From a virus: a stretch of 64,000 bases of DNA. The position numbers and the translations under genes were made by a program. The notes beneath the pieces are model-generated. The model was not told the origin of the DNA, made no database searches, and worked only from the letters and a program-made list of their open reading frames with translations. Location of the stretch: positions 35,181 through 99,180 of IMG/VR virus record IMGVR_UViG_3300048583_000034. The stretch is one strand, 5' to 3'. Positions within the stretch are counted from its first letter, which is position 1; every line of letters begins with the position of its first letter. Below, one piece after another: positions 56,175-64,000 of the stretch.

Positions 56175-56467
56175 GATTTTTCAAATTTTTTCTTTAACTC
56201 TTCGTATTGAAGTCTTTCATAAGCTAAACGCCTATCGTCATTTTCTTTCTCATATTTGAGCCTATCAGCCTCCTCCTCCTCAGTCTCCAACCTATCACCC
56301 ATTAGCTCACAATAGTATCCGCCCTCATATACTATATCTTCATTGATTCTGAGATTAGAGTAATCTGAATATTTTTCTTTGCAGAAGTTTAGACGTTCAA
56401 TAATTTCATCAATCGTTCCATCCATGTCCAAACGAGATATAAGGGAATACGTTTTAATTTTTTTCAT
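56171..56467 (-). CDS. Charged coiled-coil protein, 98 aa
   Basis: The C-terminal half is almost all Glu, Lys and Arg (RLAYERLQYEELKKKFEKS), like the end of the 149-aa protein in the same unit, suggesting paralogy. Confidence 0.65.
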   Translation of the reverse strand: MKKIKTYSLISRLDMDGTIDEIIERLNFCKEKYSDYSNLRINEDIVYEGGYYCELMGDRLETEEEEADRLKYEKENDDRRLAYERLQYEELKKKFEKS

Positions 56468-56476
56468 AATGCTATT

Positions 56477-56827
56477 TTAATGTGATGGTTCTTCGCGGAC
56501 ATCGTCCCATTTTTCTCTCGAACGAAGATCAAATAACGAGTCTATATCGTAATGAGGATCAAAGATACTCAAACCTTTATACTTGAAGTTTTCTCTAGCT
56601 TCATGCTCTTCATATTGTAGAACTGCTTTCAGAGCAGTTGTGACAACTTCAGACTTTGTCATGAATTGACTCCACTTCCATTTTCTACCCTTTGATAGAT
56701 AAGGCTCACCAGATCTATTACATTCGGTATACTCTTGCAATTGGATGTAGTCGTCTCCTACGACAAATGAAAACCCGTTTTTATATTCAACAAGTTTTAG
56801 AATATCTACTAGTTCAACTTTAGTCAT
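56477..56827 (-). CDS. Hypothetical protein, 116 aa
   Basis: Overlaps the upstream gene by 4 nt. Alpha/beta, with FDPHYDIDSLFDLRSREKW at the end. No family recognised. Confidence 0.66.
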   Translation of the reverse strand: MTKVELVDILKLVEYKNGFSFVVGDDYIQLQEYTECNRSGEPYLSKGRKWKWSQFMTKSEVVTTALKAVLQYEEHEARENFKYKGLSIFDPHYDIDSLFDLRSREKWDDVREEPSH

Positions 56828-57174
56828 GGCTTCTTGACAGCACCATATAATTTTGGTGGCGCTTGGGGAAAGTATTTAAAAAATGCAGGACACAACCATG
56901 GTTGGAGTTCCCTATCGGGATCATCATAAGTTGTTCCATACGGAGAAGTTTCTTCCAAAGAAAGATCGCACTGATGATCAGGAAATTCGATATGAGAAAA
57001 CAACAAAGCAACTTGAAGTCCATCCACAATATCATGACCAGACTCAGAAGCCATTTGATCAATTAGATCATTGGTTTGTCCTACGAATGGTTCACTGACA
57101 AGTCCTCTTTGGTTATCATCAAATGACCAGATACCAAAGTTTCTAACGGGGAATAATACAAATATTGAGTTCAT
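56824..57174 (-). CDS. Hypothetical protein, 116 aa (DUF6717-like)
   Basis: FGIWSFDDNQRGLVSEPFVG with a following IDQMA resembles small proteins of the DUF6717 type; function unknown. It overlaps its neighbours by 1 and 4 nt. Confidence 0.62.
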   Translation of the reverse strand: MNSIFVLFPVRNFGIWSFDDNQRGLVSEPFVGQTNDLIDQMASESGHDIVDGLQVALLFSHIEFPDHQCDLSLEETSPYGTTYDDPDRELQPWLCPAFFKYFPQAPPKLYGAVKKP

Positions 57175-57623
57175 TATGTAAATTTCTTTTTTAGTCTTTC
57201 AAATTCTTGTCGGTCGCGTTCTTCTTGCTCTTTCTTGCGATAAGCTTCGACACGGATTCTTTCCTTTTCTTCTCTTTCTTTCTTATCGGCTAAGAATTTG
57301 TCACAGACTGCACCAACTTGCTTATAATCTTCAGTAGCGTTTCGCTTTTCTTCTGAGTATTCTTCGACTTCGATGTAGATTGAGGAATATTTGATCCCCC
57401 TATTCTCCATTCTTTTATAATCAAAAGGATAATGTTTAGCCTCCTCTTCGGCTCTCACGATCCACTTATTATAATCTCTGGCAATAGCTTCGTATAGTTC
57501 TTCTATTGAATAAGCTGATAATTCATATTCATGATCAGAATCATTACTATAATCCCAACCATAGTCACCATGCCATCTATGCCAAGGGATTACTTTGATC
57601 TTGTATTCAATTTCTTCGCTCAT
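57174..57623 (-). CDS. Charged coiled-coil protein, 149 aa
   Basis: The N-terminal half has WHRWHGDYGWDYSNDSDHEY; the C-terminal half is a Lys/Glu/Arg coil ending RLKKKFT. Related to the 98-aa protein downstream. Function unknown. Confidence 0.66.
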   Translation of the reverse strand: MSEEIEYKIKVIPWHRWHGDYGWDYSNDSDHEYELSAYSIEELYEAIARDYNKWIVRAEEEAKHYPFDYKRMENRGIKYSSIYIEVEEYSEEKRNATEDYKQVGAVCDKFLADKKEREEKERIRVEAYRKKEQEERDRQEFERLKKKFT

Positions 57624-57648
57624 GTGTTAACCTATTGGTGGAACTTTT

Positions 57649-58575
57649 TCAAATTTTGATATCGAAACAAGTAAATCTATTATCAAAAGTATACGTATAT
57701 TCATCATAATTTCTTTTAGAATTCGTGGTATATACATGATCAAAAAATTCAATGGCCTTTTGAACACCTTCCACACAATCAGAATGAGTGGTGAATAGCA
57801 TCAATTTCCCAGCATTCTTTTGTCTTAGAACATTCCCTAGACCAATAAACGTGCCAGCCATCGAATTTATATCATCACAGATTAGAGTGGGATATCCACC
57901 AAGGTCATCAGCTTGGACGATGAATTCTTTCAACGAGCCATCCTTAACATCACGAACCTTTTCACATCGGATAAGATTGACCGTATTTTGTGGCCATTGT
58001 GTTGCCAAATGTTGAGCAATTTTACCCACACGCTTACCAGCACCAGCATCAGGACAAACAATGTTAATAGTCGTATCTTCTCTACCCGGAAGAGCATCAA
58101 CCAAGATCTGTTCAATGTAAGTTAATTCATCAAGGATCTCCACATTGTTTAAGAGAGCACCAACAACTTCACTATGAGGGCAAAGGATCGTAACCTTGCT
58201 GAAATTACAGCTATTGATAAGGTCAGCAAAGATACGAACAGTCAAAGGTTCACCAACATTACAGACTCGATCTTGACGAGCAGCAGGAAAGTAAGGAAGA
58301 AGCAATTGAATATCTTTGAATCCCATACGACGAGCAGCATCATTAGCAAGAATGATATCCATGATGTCATTCGAGCTATTGAAGCGTTGCGTAATCACCA
58401 AGGAAAGGTTATCCGATTTGGTGATAGGCGTGAGGATTTGTAGGTGTCTTTCGCCACCACGGAAATCGAATTTCTTATGTTCTAAGAGAACACCGTCTCG
58501 AAATGGACGAAAATTTTCATCCAAGTTTAGAATATATGGAAATTCGGTAGTTGACCAAAATTGATGTTGTCTCAT
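57649..58575 (-). CDS. PRPP-synthetase-like enzyme (Prs or Adps type)
   Basis: A 308-residue protein. LLPYFPAARQDRVCNVGEPL is the ATP/ribose-phosphate motif, VCPDAGAGKRV follows, and LICDDINSMAGTFIG with TTHSDCVEG corresponds to the PRPP loop, changed from the usual VDD-I-DTGGT. Prs makes PRPP from ribose 5-phosphate and ATP. In NARP1 a relative pyrophosphorylates ADP-ribose. The altered loop is consistent with a non-standard substrate. Class A start TACAAT, six bases; it heads a seven-gene unit. Confidence 0.87.
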   Translation of the reverse strand: MRQHQFWSTTEFPYILNLDENFRPFRDGVLLEHKKFDFRGGERHLQILTPITKSDNLSLVITQRFNSSNDIMDIILANDAARRMGFKDIQLLLPYFPAARQDRVCNVGEPLTVRIFADLINSCNFSKVTILCPHSEVVGALLNNVEILDELTYIEQILVDALPGREDTTINIVCPDAGAGKRVGKIAQHLATQWPQNTVNLIRCEKVRDVKDGSLKEFIVQADDLGGYPTLICDDINSMAGTFIGLGNVLRQKNAGKLMLFTTHSDCVEGVQKAIEFFDHVYTTNSKRNYDEYTYTFDNRFTCFDIKI

Positions 58576-58600
58576 GCTATGATTGTAGTCTAGTGTTTTA

Positions 58601-60475
58601 TTACTTGAGATTCATGATCTTTCTAAGATCATCTCTGGTCAAAAGAGTGGAATAGTTATCCATACTTTTAAGGATTCGTGCTCTTGGACTATCTTCTGCC
58701 ATAATCTTATTCTTGATAGTCTTGAAGATATTCAATCTATCTGGATTCTTTACCATTCTAGCGATAGCCTTTTGATTAGGTTTAACTCTCCACATAACGC
58801 TAGTAGCATTGATTTGAAGAGATTCCAATTCGCGTTGTTTGCGAATGACAGAATTCAATTCTTCAACTCTATCCTTATAACGATCAGAAGAAGGATCAAG
58901 CCAACCAAGTTCATACATGGTAGCGCAAAGCTTCTTACTATTAGAAGTCCAAAATCCAGCATAGGAACCATACTTACTAGTAAGTCCGATAGTTCTGTGA
59001 TTCAGAGTGTCGATGGTCTTCGCATCAGCGACCCAATCTTCATCCATATCAACTTGACTATACTTCCTATTTACAAAATCTTCCAGTTCATCAGGAGTGA
59101 AATCACCTTTTCTATGTCCACAGAAATTGGCAACATACTTCATCTTATCACCAGAAGACATGAGCTTAGGGAGACCAATCTTCTTAACATCAATAAAGTT
59201 GACATCAGATAGATCGATGGTTCCACCCTCAATAAGCAACTTCATGTTGTGGGTGTTCTTAATCCAAGCGTATTCGAACGCTGGAAAGGTTTGGGTATAA
59301 AAGGTGTTCAACCTCTTAATCCAAGACCTATAAGAATCGATATCTGGAATCAGATAAATCATGTATTTGCCATTGTCATTATGCAGAGTCGTTCCATTAT
59401 TCGAGAAAACAATATTTCTACGAAGATTGAACTCACTATAAAACACATTATTCACATTATGCGTGAACCAATCAAGAGTTTTAGAACCACTATAATGAGC
59501 AGCCATAACTTCAGCACCGAATTTAGGCTTAGTGATGGTTGAAGCTTCAGCATCAGAGATTACCTTGAGAGCGTTCTCAATTTCTTCAAGAACAGCAGTG
59601 TTCGCAGCAGTGACTTCCAACTCTTCTCTAGAGATAGGAATAGAAAGCTTACCAATTGGAACATCCACTACAATTTTGCCATTAGGTGCAGGCATAGCCA
59701 ACCTATGTTGCATTTCATACACCACACCACCCATACGAATAGCTACCGTATTAGTAGAATAAGGATCAAATGACTTATCATAGAGATTGAAGACAAATCC
59801 ATCAACAGTCTGTTTGAAGATAGGAGTCATAGGCTCATGAACATAGCCAGATGCATCCGTATAGATGATGTTCGAATCAGGAAGAAAGTTATTAACGAAC
59901 CTTTTCGTAGTGCCACTGAAACCATATTGATCAGTAACAGGAAGAGATACTTCCAGACCAGTTTCACTAGTAGGTTCTGGATCACTAACCTTATAAATCT
60001 CACCAACAGGAACTCCATGAGAACCAGCACCCAGAATACATGCGTATTGGGTCTTGAATCCTTCATGATAAGAAGTCACATAAAAACTGTCAGAGACCGC
60101 AAATGGACTAAGAGCACCAATACCAAATCCACCGACTTGATCATTGTTACCACGCTTATCAGATCCACCATACATACCAAAGATGGTGCGGATGTTTGTC
60201 TCACTAAGACCATTGGCGTAATCACGCACAGACCAAACAAACTCTTGATTGATCTTAGAGAGTTTGACTTCAACTGGTGCAGTCACTCCAAACTTAACAT
60301 GTTCATCTCTAGCATTCGTGATAGTTTCACGAACACAAGCCAAGACCTTATCAGTATAGATTTTGTCCCGCAAGTAGGACGACAACATATCACCAGCACC
60401 TTCGGCCACTCCCATGCGAGATACCTCCATCTCTTCTGAGGCAATCGTTGGGGATGTATTAAACTGTAGTTTCAT
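58601..60475 (-). CDS. rIIA: rIIA-like protein (GHKL ATPase)
   Basis: A 624-residue protein. VRETITNARDEH, VRDYANGLSETNIRTIF and QVGGFGIGALSPFA are the N, G1 and G2 boxes of a GHKL ATPase, as in T4 rIIA. T4 rIIA acts with rIIB at the membrane and affects lysis inhibition and superinfection by lambda-carrying hosts. Class A promoter with nine bases to the ATG. Confidence 0.85.
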   Translation of the reverse strand: MKLQFNTSPTIASEEMEVSRMGVAEGAGDMLSSYLRDKIYTDKVLACVRETITNARDEHVKFGVTAPVEVKLSKINQEFVWSVRDYANGLSETNIRTIFGMYGGSDKRGNNDQVGGFGIGALSPFAVSDSFYVTSYHEGFKTQYACILGAGSHGVPVGEIYKVSDPEPTSETGLEVSLPVTDQYGFSGTTKRFVNNFLPDSNIIYTDASGYVHEPMTPIFKQTVDGFVFNLYDKSFDPYSTNTVAIRMGGVVYEMQHRLAMPAPNGKIVVDVPIGKLSIPISREELEVTAANTAVLEEIENALKVISDAEASTITKPKFGAEVMAAHYSGSKTLDWFTHNVNNVFYSEFNLRRNIVFSNNGTTLHNDNGKYMIYLIPDIDSYRSWIKRLNTFYTQTFPAFEYAWIKNTHNMKLLIEGGTIDLSDVNFIDVKKIGLPKLMSSGDKMKYVANFCGHRKGDFTPDELEDFVNRKYSQVDMDEDWVADAKTIDTLNHRTIGLTSKYGSYAGFWTSNSKKLCATMYELGWLDPSSDRYKDRVEELNSVIRKQRELESLQINATSVMWRVKPNQKAIARMVKNPDRLNIFKTIKNKIMAEDSPRARILKSMDNYSTLLTRDDLRKIMNLK

Positions 60476-60537
60476 AATACCTATAGTATATTTTAGTGTT
60501 TTATTGGAAAAATTCTTCCTACGGGATAAATAATAAC

Positions 60538-61260
60538 ATGACGAAAGAATGCAGTAAATGTGGGCAGGTTAAGAGTATCGAACATTTTGATAAATGCAAA
60601 TTGGTTAAAAGTGGATTATATCCATCTTGTAAAGTTTGTAGAAAGGAATGGCGTGCATCGCACAAAGAGACCACAAAAATCAAAGATAAAGAATATTATG
60701 ATCGAATAAAAGACACGGAGGAATATAAACAAAAATGGGATATTTATTACGCTAAAAATAAGGAGAAAATAAAATCCAGAGTTCGCGCACATTATAATGA
60801 TAATAGAACCATTATGAATAAAAGGGCCAACGAAAGAAAATCTAAAAAATATTATAATGATGAATCATTCAATCTTCTATGTAAGATAAGATCTATGATA
60901 CCTAGGACTATAAAAGGTAGAAAATGCAAATCCATCCATTATGTGGGAGTTGAAACCGCGAAACAATTTTTGGATATTATGTCTACCAAAACCAATAACC
61001 CTAATTGGATAAATGATAAGTATCAAATTGATCACATATGGCAGGTTCACTGGTTTGAAGACGCATTGAGAAATGATCCAGAAGCAGTATCAAGGATCAT
61101 ACATAATCACAGTAATCTAAGGCCCATCCCAGCCAATGAAAACATTAATAGGGACAAGTTTGATTATACTTGTTTATCATTGAGAGATTTGGAAAAATAT
61201 AAACCCTATCTAAATAAGAATATCCTCCAACAAATTGAAAATTATTTCATATTAGTATAA
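60538..61260 (+). CDS. HNH-type homing endonuclease
   Basis: A 240-residue protein. CSKCGQVKSIEHF and CKVCRKEWR are N-terminal zinc pairs, then a basic linker, and a C-terminal YQIDHIWQVHWFEDAL with NHSNLRPIPANENINR. TAAATA lies five bases before the ATG. It overlaps a convergent gene by 9 nt. Confidence 0.82.
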   Translation: MTKECSKCGQVKSIEHFDKCKLVKSGLYPSCKVCRKEWRASHKETTKIKDKEYYDRIKDTEEYKQKWDIYYAKNKEKIKSRVRAHYNDNRTIMNKRANERKSKKYYNDESFNLLCKIRSMIPRTIKGRKCKSIHYVGVETAKQFLDIMSTKTNNPNWINDKYQIDHIWQVHWFEDALRNDPEAVSRIIHNHSNLRPIPANENINRDKFDYTCLSLRDLEKYKPYLNKNILQQIENYFILV

Positions 61261-61551
61261 ATTTTCTGAAAACAGATAATCCTTTTGTCCATCATAACAA
61301 AGGCTCCTAATCTGATTTTGCTCTTCTGCAATTTTCCATGCTTCTTCTCTTGTCAAGAACTCGCCAAATTGATTAATGAACCCTTGATCCCAATTACCAA
61401 AATCTTCTGATTCCAGTTTTTGAGAACGCATGATAGCATCCCAGTGACGAGCACCACAGATGATTCTACCGGATTCCTTATTCTTATTGGCAGCACAAAC
61501 CACTCTGGAAGTAGGTTTGGTCAACCCATTATCTTTCCAGTAGTCGCTCAT
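61252..61551 (-). CDS. Conserved phage protein, 99 aa
   Basis: VVCAANKNKESGRIICGARH, DQGFINQFGEFLTREEAWKI and AEEQNQI form a pattern repeated in many phages; function unknown. Its start overlaps a 27-aa ORF. Confidence 0.75.
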   Translation of the reverse strand: MSDYWKDNGLTKPTSRVVCAANKNKESGRIICGARHWDAIMRSQKLESEDFGNWDQGFINQFGEFLTREEAWKIAEEQNQIRSLCYDGQKDYLFSENLY

Positions 61552-61631
61552 CTAAAGATTCCTTTGAATAGGGCTTTAAGCAAGTGCCACAATCCGTAGA
61601 TCATGTATTTAAGTTCTGAGATCAATTTCAT
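61548..61631 (-). CDS. Small peptide, 27 aa
   Basis: The class A promoter (TATAAT) lies nine bases before the ATG. MKLISELKYMIYGLWHLLKA is an amphipathic hydrophobic peptide, and its stop overlaps the next start (ATGA), so it may be a leader peptide or a small membrane protein. Confidence 0.55.
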   Translation of the reverse strand: MKLISELKYMIYGLWHLLKALFKGIFR

Positions 61632-61656
61632 TATATGGTTATTATACCCTAGTGTT

Positions 61657-62241
61657 TTATGCATCATCACCCAATAAGGTAAACTCTGCTACTCTAGTCT
61701 CAGTCTCTTCATAATAAGACTCGTTAAAATATGGATTACTATCTAAGCTAAAGTGACAATAAGCACCTTCTTCTCTTATACAATAACCAGAACCTTCTTT
61801 TTTCAAAATGCCTTCAACGATAAAAACTCCATACTGGTTATTACCAGAATGAACTCTTACTTTCTTACCCAAAAATTTTTCCAAATTTTCTTCATATGAA
61901 GGATCTTGCTCGGGGAAGTATTTCAATAACTCTTCATCAGAGGTCTCAGCAAGATACTCATCAAAGTCTTTCTTAAACCTGTCGAGTCTCTCTTTGGATG
62001 TATAATACTTCTCAATAGCACCTAGGGCATTATGGATATAATAGTCCCTTTCCTTATCCTCGAACATACCATCACCTTTAGGATTGGCATGATAAATCAT
62101 TTCGCCACCACAATCAGGAACATTCACGGTAAAACTACCATGGCGCAATCTAAGATAGGCGACTTTCTGACCATCCAACATTACATCATATTGTTCTGGA
62201 CATTGAGAACACGTCTCAACTAATCTATAGTCTTTTTTCAT
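61657..62241 (-). CDS. Hypothetical phage protein, 194 aa
   Basis: CPEQYDVMLDGQKVAYLRLR followed by HGSFTV is an N-terminal pattern found in phage proteins; the middle is a charged helix and the end is beta-rich. TATAAT lies nine bases upstream of the ATG. Confidence 0.7.
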   Translation of the reverse strand: MKKDYRLVETCSQCPEQYDVMLDGQKVAYLRLRHGSFTVNVPDCGGEMIYHANPKGDGMFEDKERDYYIHNALGAIEKYYTSKERLDRFKKDFDEYLAETSDEELLKYFPEQDPSYEENLEKFLGKKVRVHSGNNQYGVFIVEGILKKEGSGYCIREEGAYCHFSLDSNPYFNESYYEETETRVAEFTLLGDDA

Positions 62242-62277
62242 TGTTAAATAATTATACTGTTTAGGTTAAATAAAGAT

Positions 62278-63072
62278 ATGGATGGCGATACGAAAATTAA
62301 GATGTTGGAGATGTATAATTCGGGTATGGACGGGAGGAAGATATCAGAATTGCTAAATTTAAAGGTTCAAAAGGTGTATTATGAATTACAGCGAATGGGA
62401 TATCAATCCAGATCACAATCACAAATAAAAACAAAATATAAATTCGATGAAAACTTTTTAGAGATTATTGATTGTGAGTGGAAAGCTTATTATTTGGGAT
62501 TTTTATATGCCGATGGAAATCTTTACCAAGATGTTATAAGTTTACATTTAGCAGAAAAGGATAAATTTATTCTTGATAAATTTAATCAATTGATATTTGA
62601 ATCTTTGAAACCTATTAAAAAATGTAAGCGATATTCCGAAAAATCTCAGGTTAGTTACGTTTTAAATATAAACAATAAAAAGTGTGCAATGGATGTGTTC
62701 AAGCTAGGGATAGTCCCTAAAAAATCTTTAATTCTAAAATTTCCAAATATTAATCAAGTTCCCCTAGATTTAATGAATCATTTTATAAGAGGATATTTTG
62801 ATGGTGATGGATGTATCACCAAAACTAAATGGAATGGGAGAATTTCTATTTGTGGAAGCTCTGAGTTTTGTATTGGTCTTAAAAAATATTTGGGCGACTC
62901 ATATCAAATAGAATCCTATATAAACAAACACGAAAAAATCCATGTGTTATCAATCAATAAAAAAGATGCTATAAAAAAATTCTATTCTCTTATATACGAT
63001 GAGACTGATTCCGAACTTTGCTTACCCAGAAAGAGGGATTTGATGAAAATTATAATAGATGATATGTTGTGA
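62278..63072 (+). CDS. LAGLIDADG homing endonuclease
   Basis: A 264-residue protein with two LAGLIDADG-type motifs, AYYLGFLYADGNL (about residue 64) and HFIRGYFDGDGCI (about residue 166), so it can act as a monomer. An N-terminal helix-turn-helix (GMDGRKISELLNLKVQKVYY) precedes them. TAAATA is five bases before the ATG. No intron is visible around it. Confidence 0.9.
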   Translation: MDGDTKIKMLEMYNSGMDGRKISELLNLKVQKVYYELQRMGYQSRSQSQIKTKYKFDENFLEIIDCEWKAYYLGFLYADGNLYQDVISLHLAEKDKFILDKFNQLIFESLKPIKKCKRYSEKSQVSYVLNINNKKCAMDVFKLGIVPKKSLILKFPNINQVPLDLMNHFIRGYFDGDGCITKTKWNGRISICGSSEFCIGLKKYLGDSYQIESYINKHEKIHVLSINKKDAIKKFYSLIYDETDSELCLPRKRDLMKIIIDDML

Positions 63073-63109
63073 TGCACCACATGTCATTATTAATTCGTAA
63101 TCTTTCATA

Positions 63110-63499
63110 TCAATAATCTGCGTCACTATAATGATAAGTTCTAATAGTAATCGGAAGAGTGCCACCAGCAGCAACATACGATGCGGTGCATTTGTCCAAA
63201 GATGCTACAATAATTTCATATTGTCTTCTCTTTCTAGCCAAGAAAGATTCAATTGCTTCTCTCCTAGTTTCGTGTGCGAATCTTTTACTTCCACTATTCA
63301 AAACAAATTTTTTGAAATTCACATTAGAGGCAAAGCTTTCTCCAGCCGACCAACCATTCATGATCCAACATCCTTTAGGTGTTTCTTTCAAAATCTTATA
63401 GCTATAACAGTATACGGTAACACTATTAACACCAGTGGAGGCATCACATCTGAATAAGAAATCTCCATTCTCTGGGCTATCGTCTGCATTAATTATCAT
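63110..63499 (-). CDS. Hypothetical protein, 129 aa
   Basis: The start at 63499 overlaps the upstream stop (ATGA). Mixed alpha/beta with a basic helix RREAIESFLARKRRQYEIIV. No family recognised. Confidence 0.65.
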   Translation of the reverse strand: MIINADDSPENGDFLFRCDASTGVNSVTVYCYSYKILKETPKGCWIMNGWSAGESFASNVNFKKFVLNSGSKRFAHETRREAIESFLARKRRQYEIIVASLDKCTASYVAAGGTLPITIRTYHYSDADY

Positions 63500-63963
63500 A
63501 AAATCCAATTTGGTTTATCTCTACCTGTCCAGTTAAAGATATGTTGTTTCTCACCCATATAATAGTTGCGATACGACTCAATCGGATCAGAGGTTTTGTA
63601 TTGGTCAGGCATAGCCAAGGGGAATTGTGTCAGACCAGTTTTAGGAAATGTTAGTAGATGTTGGTTATCCCAGACCCACTTTAATAGCAAAGAACTTTTA
63701 TGAACGTTGTTATAACGATAATTGAATTCTTTGGAAAGAGCATATACGTATTGGACAACAAAATCAAAATTTTCAAATGACTCTCTAGTGAAGATAGCAC
63801 AAGGATGATTTTGATGTGTCTTCTTATATGGCGCATCAATACCTTGCATATGAAATGCGGTGCATAGAAGTTGCATGCCCTCAAGAATCATTTTGGAGCA
63901 ATGTTTATCGACATGATATTCCGCATTTGTGTCAGGATCACGGTCCAATAAAAAGATGTTCAT
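63496..63963 (-). CDS. Conserved phage protein with DKH motif, 155 aa
   Basis: DPDTNAEYHVDKHCSKMILE, NHPCAIF, YRYNNVHKS and MPDQYK form a pattern seen in many large phages, sometimes annotated as a pyrimidine-dimer glycosylase, though I see no proof of that activity. Class A start TATAAC, six bases. Confidence 0.75.
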   Translation of the reverse strand: MNIFLLDRDPDTNAEYHVDKHCSKMILEGMQLLCTAFHMQGIDAPYKKTHQNHPCAIFTRESFENFDFVVQYVYALSKEFNYRYNNVHKSSLLLKWVWDNQHLLTFPKTGLTQFPLAMPDQYKTSDPIESYRNYYMGEKQHIFNWTGRDKPNWIL

Positions 63964-64000
63964 GTATATGTTATACTCTAGTGTTTAATCACAAATTTCT

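Noticed and set aside
62278-63072. Intron hosting the LAGLIDADG gene
   Set aside because: The flanking genes are complete, so the nuclease is free-standing.
63496-63963. Firm call as T4 DenV-type pyrimidine-dimer glycosylase
   Set aside because: The sequence does not show the DenV N-terminal threonine active site, so only a conserved phage protein is claimed.

Overview
The window is a densely packed piece of a large tailed-phage genome, most likely a distant T4-like myovirus of a Gram-negative host. Support for this: rIIA-like and rIIB-like genes, a TAAATA late-type promoter class, short N-termini resembling T4 capsid-targeting sequences, a lysis cassette with a lipoprotein that has a C-terminal membrane segment (spanin-like), an M15 endolysin, many homing endonucleases and about 20 tRNA or tRNA-like genes. 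The host cannot be named from the sequence. Two promoter classes, named here for use in the entries, organise almost everything. Class A is TAAAACACTAG (or TAAACACTAR), two bases, a TANNNT hexamer, then usually exactly six bases and the start codon. Class B is TAAATA, usually five bases, then the start codon. Both would put the transcription start on the start codon, so most units appear leaderless and no Shine-Dalgarno is visible. Layout: 1-4.0 kb (+) holds a tRNA cluster interrupted by two HNH genes, small ORFs and two structured non-coding stretches. 4.0-9.15 kb (+) holds a 2H phosphoesterase, an M23-like peptidase, CoaB-like and CoaC-like flavoprotein enzymes and a dUTPase. 9.1-11.5 kb (-) is the lysis cassette. 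11.6-17.5 kb (+) holds RlpA-like, ThyX, two YopX-like proteins and a 790-residue protein with SH3-like repeats. 17.5-19.9 kb (-) holds a CCA-adding-type nucleotidyltransferase and a protein-kinase-like protein. 20-21.2 kb (+) holds a paralogue of the repeat protein and an EndoVII-like nuclease. From 21.2 kb to the end nearly all genes lie on the minus strand as many short one- to seven-gene units. At 22-24 kb several class A promoters read into structured RNAs and microgenes rather than ordinary ORFs. Later come SprT-like, UvrD-type helicase, a short kinase-like protein, rIIB, a NAMPT-like enzyme, a PRPP-synthetase-like enzyme, rIIA and many small hypothetical proteins. Plus-strand homing endonuclease genes sit between minus-strand units. 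How the genes may work together: the NAMPT-like and PRPP-synthetase-like pair suggests NAD+ rebuilding during infection. Late class B genes with capsid-targeting-like N-termini suggest a set of enzymes injected with the DNA. The CCA-adding enzyme fits a tRNA set that mostly lacks encoded CCA. Two tRNAs at 37.9-38.4 kb carry 35-nt insertions whose removal restores normal anticodon loops, a possible new kind of small tRNA intron. These functional links are inferences.
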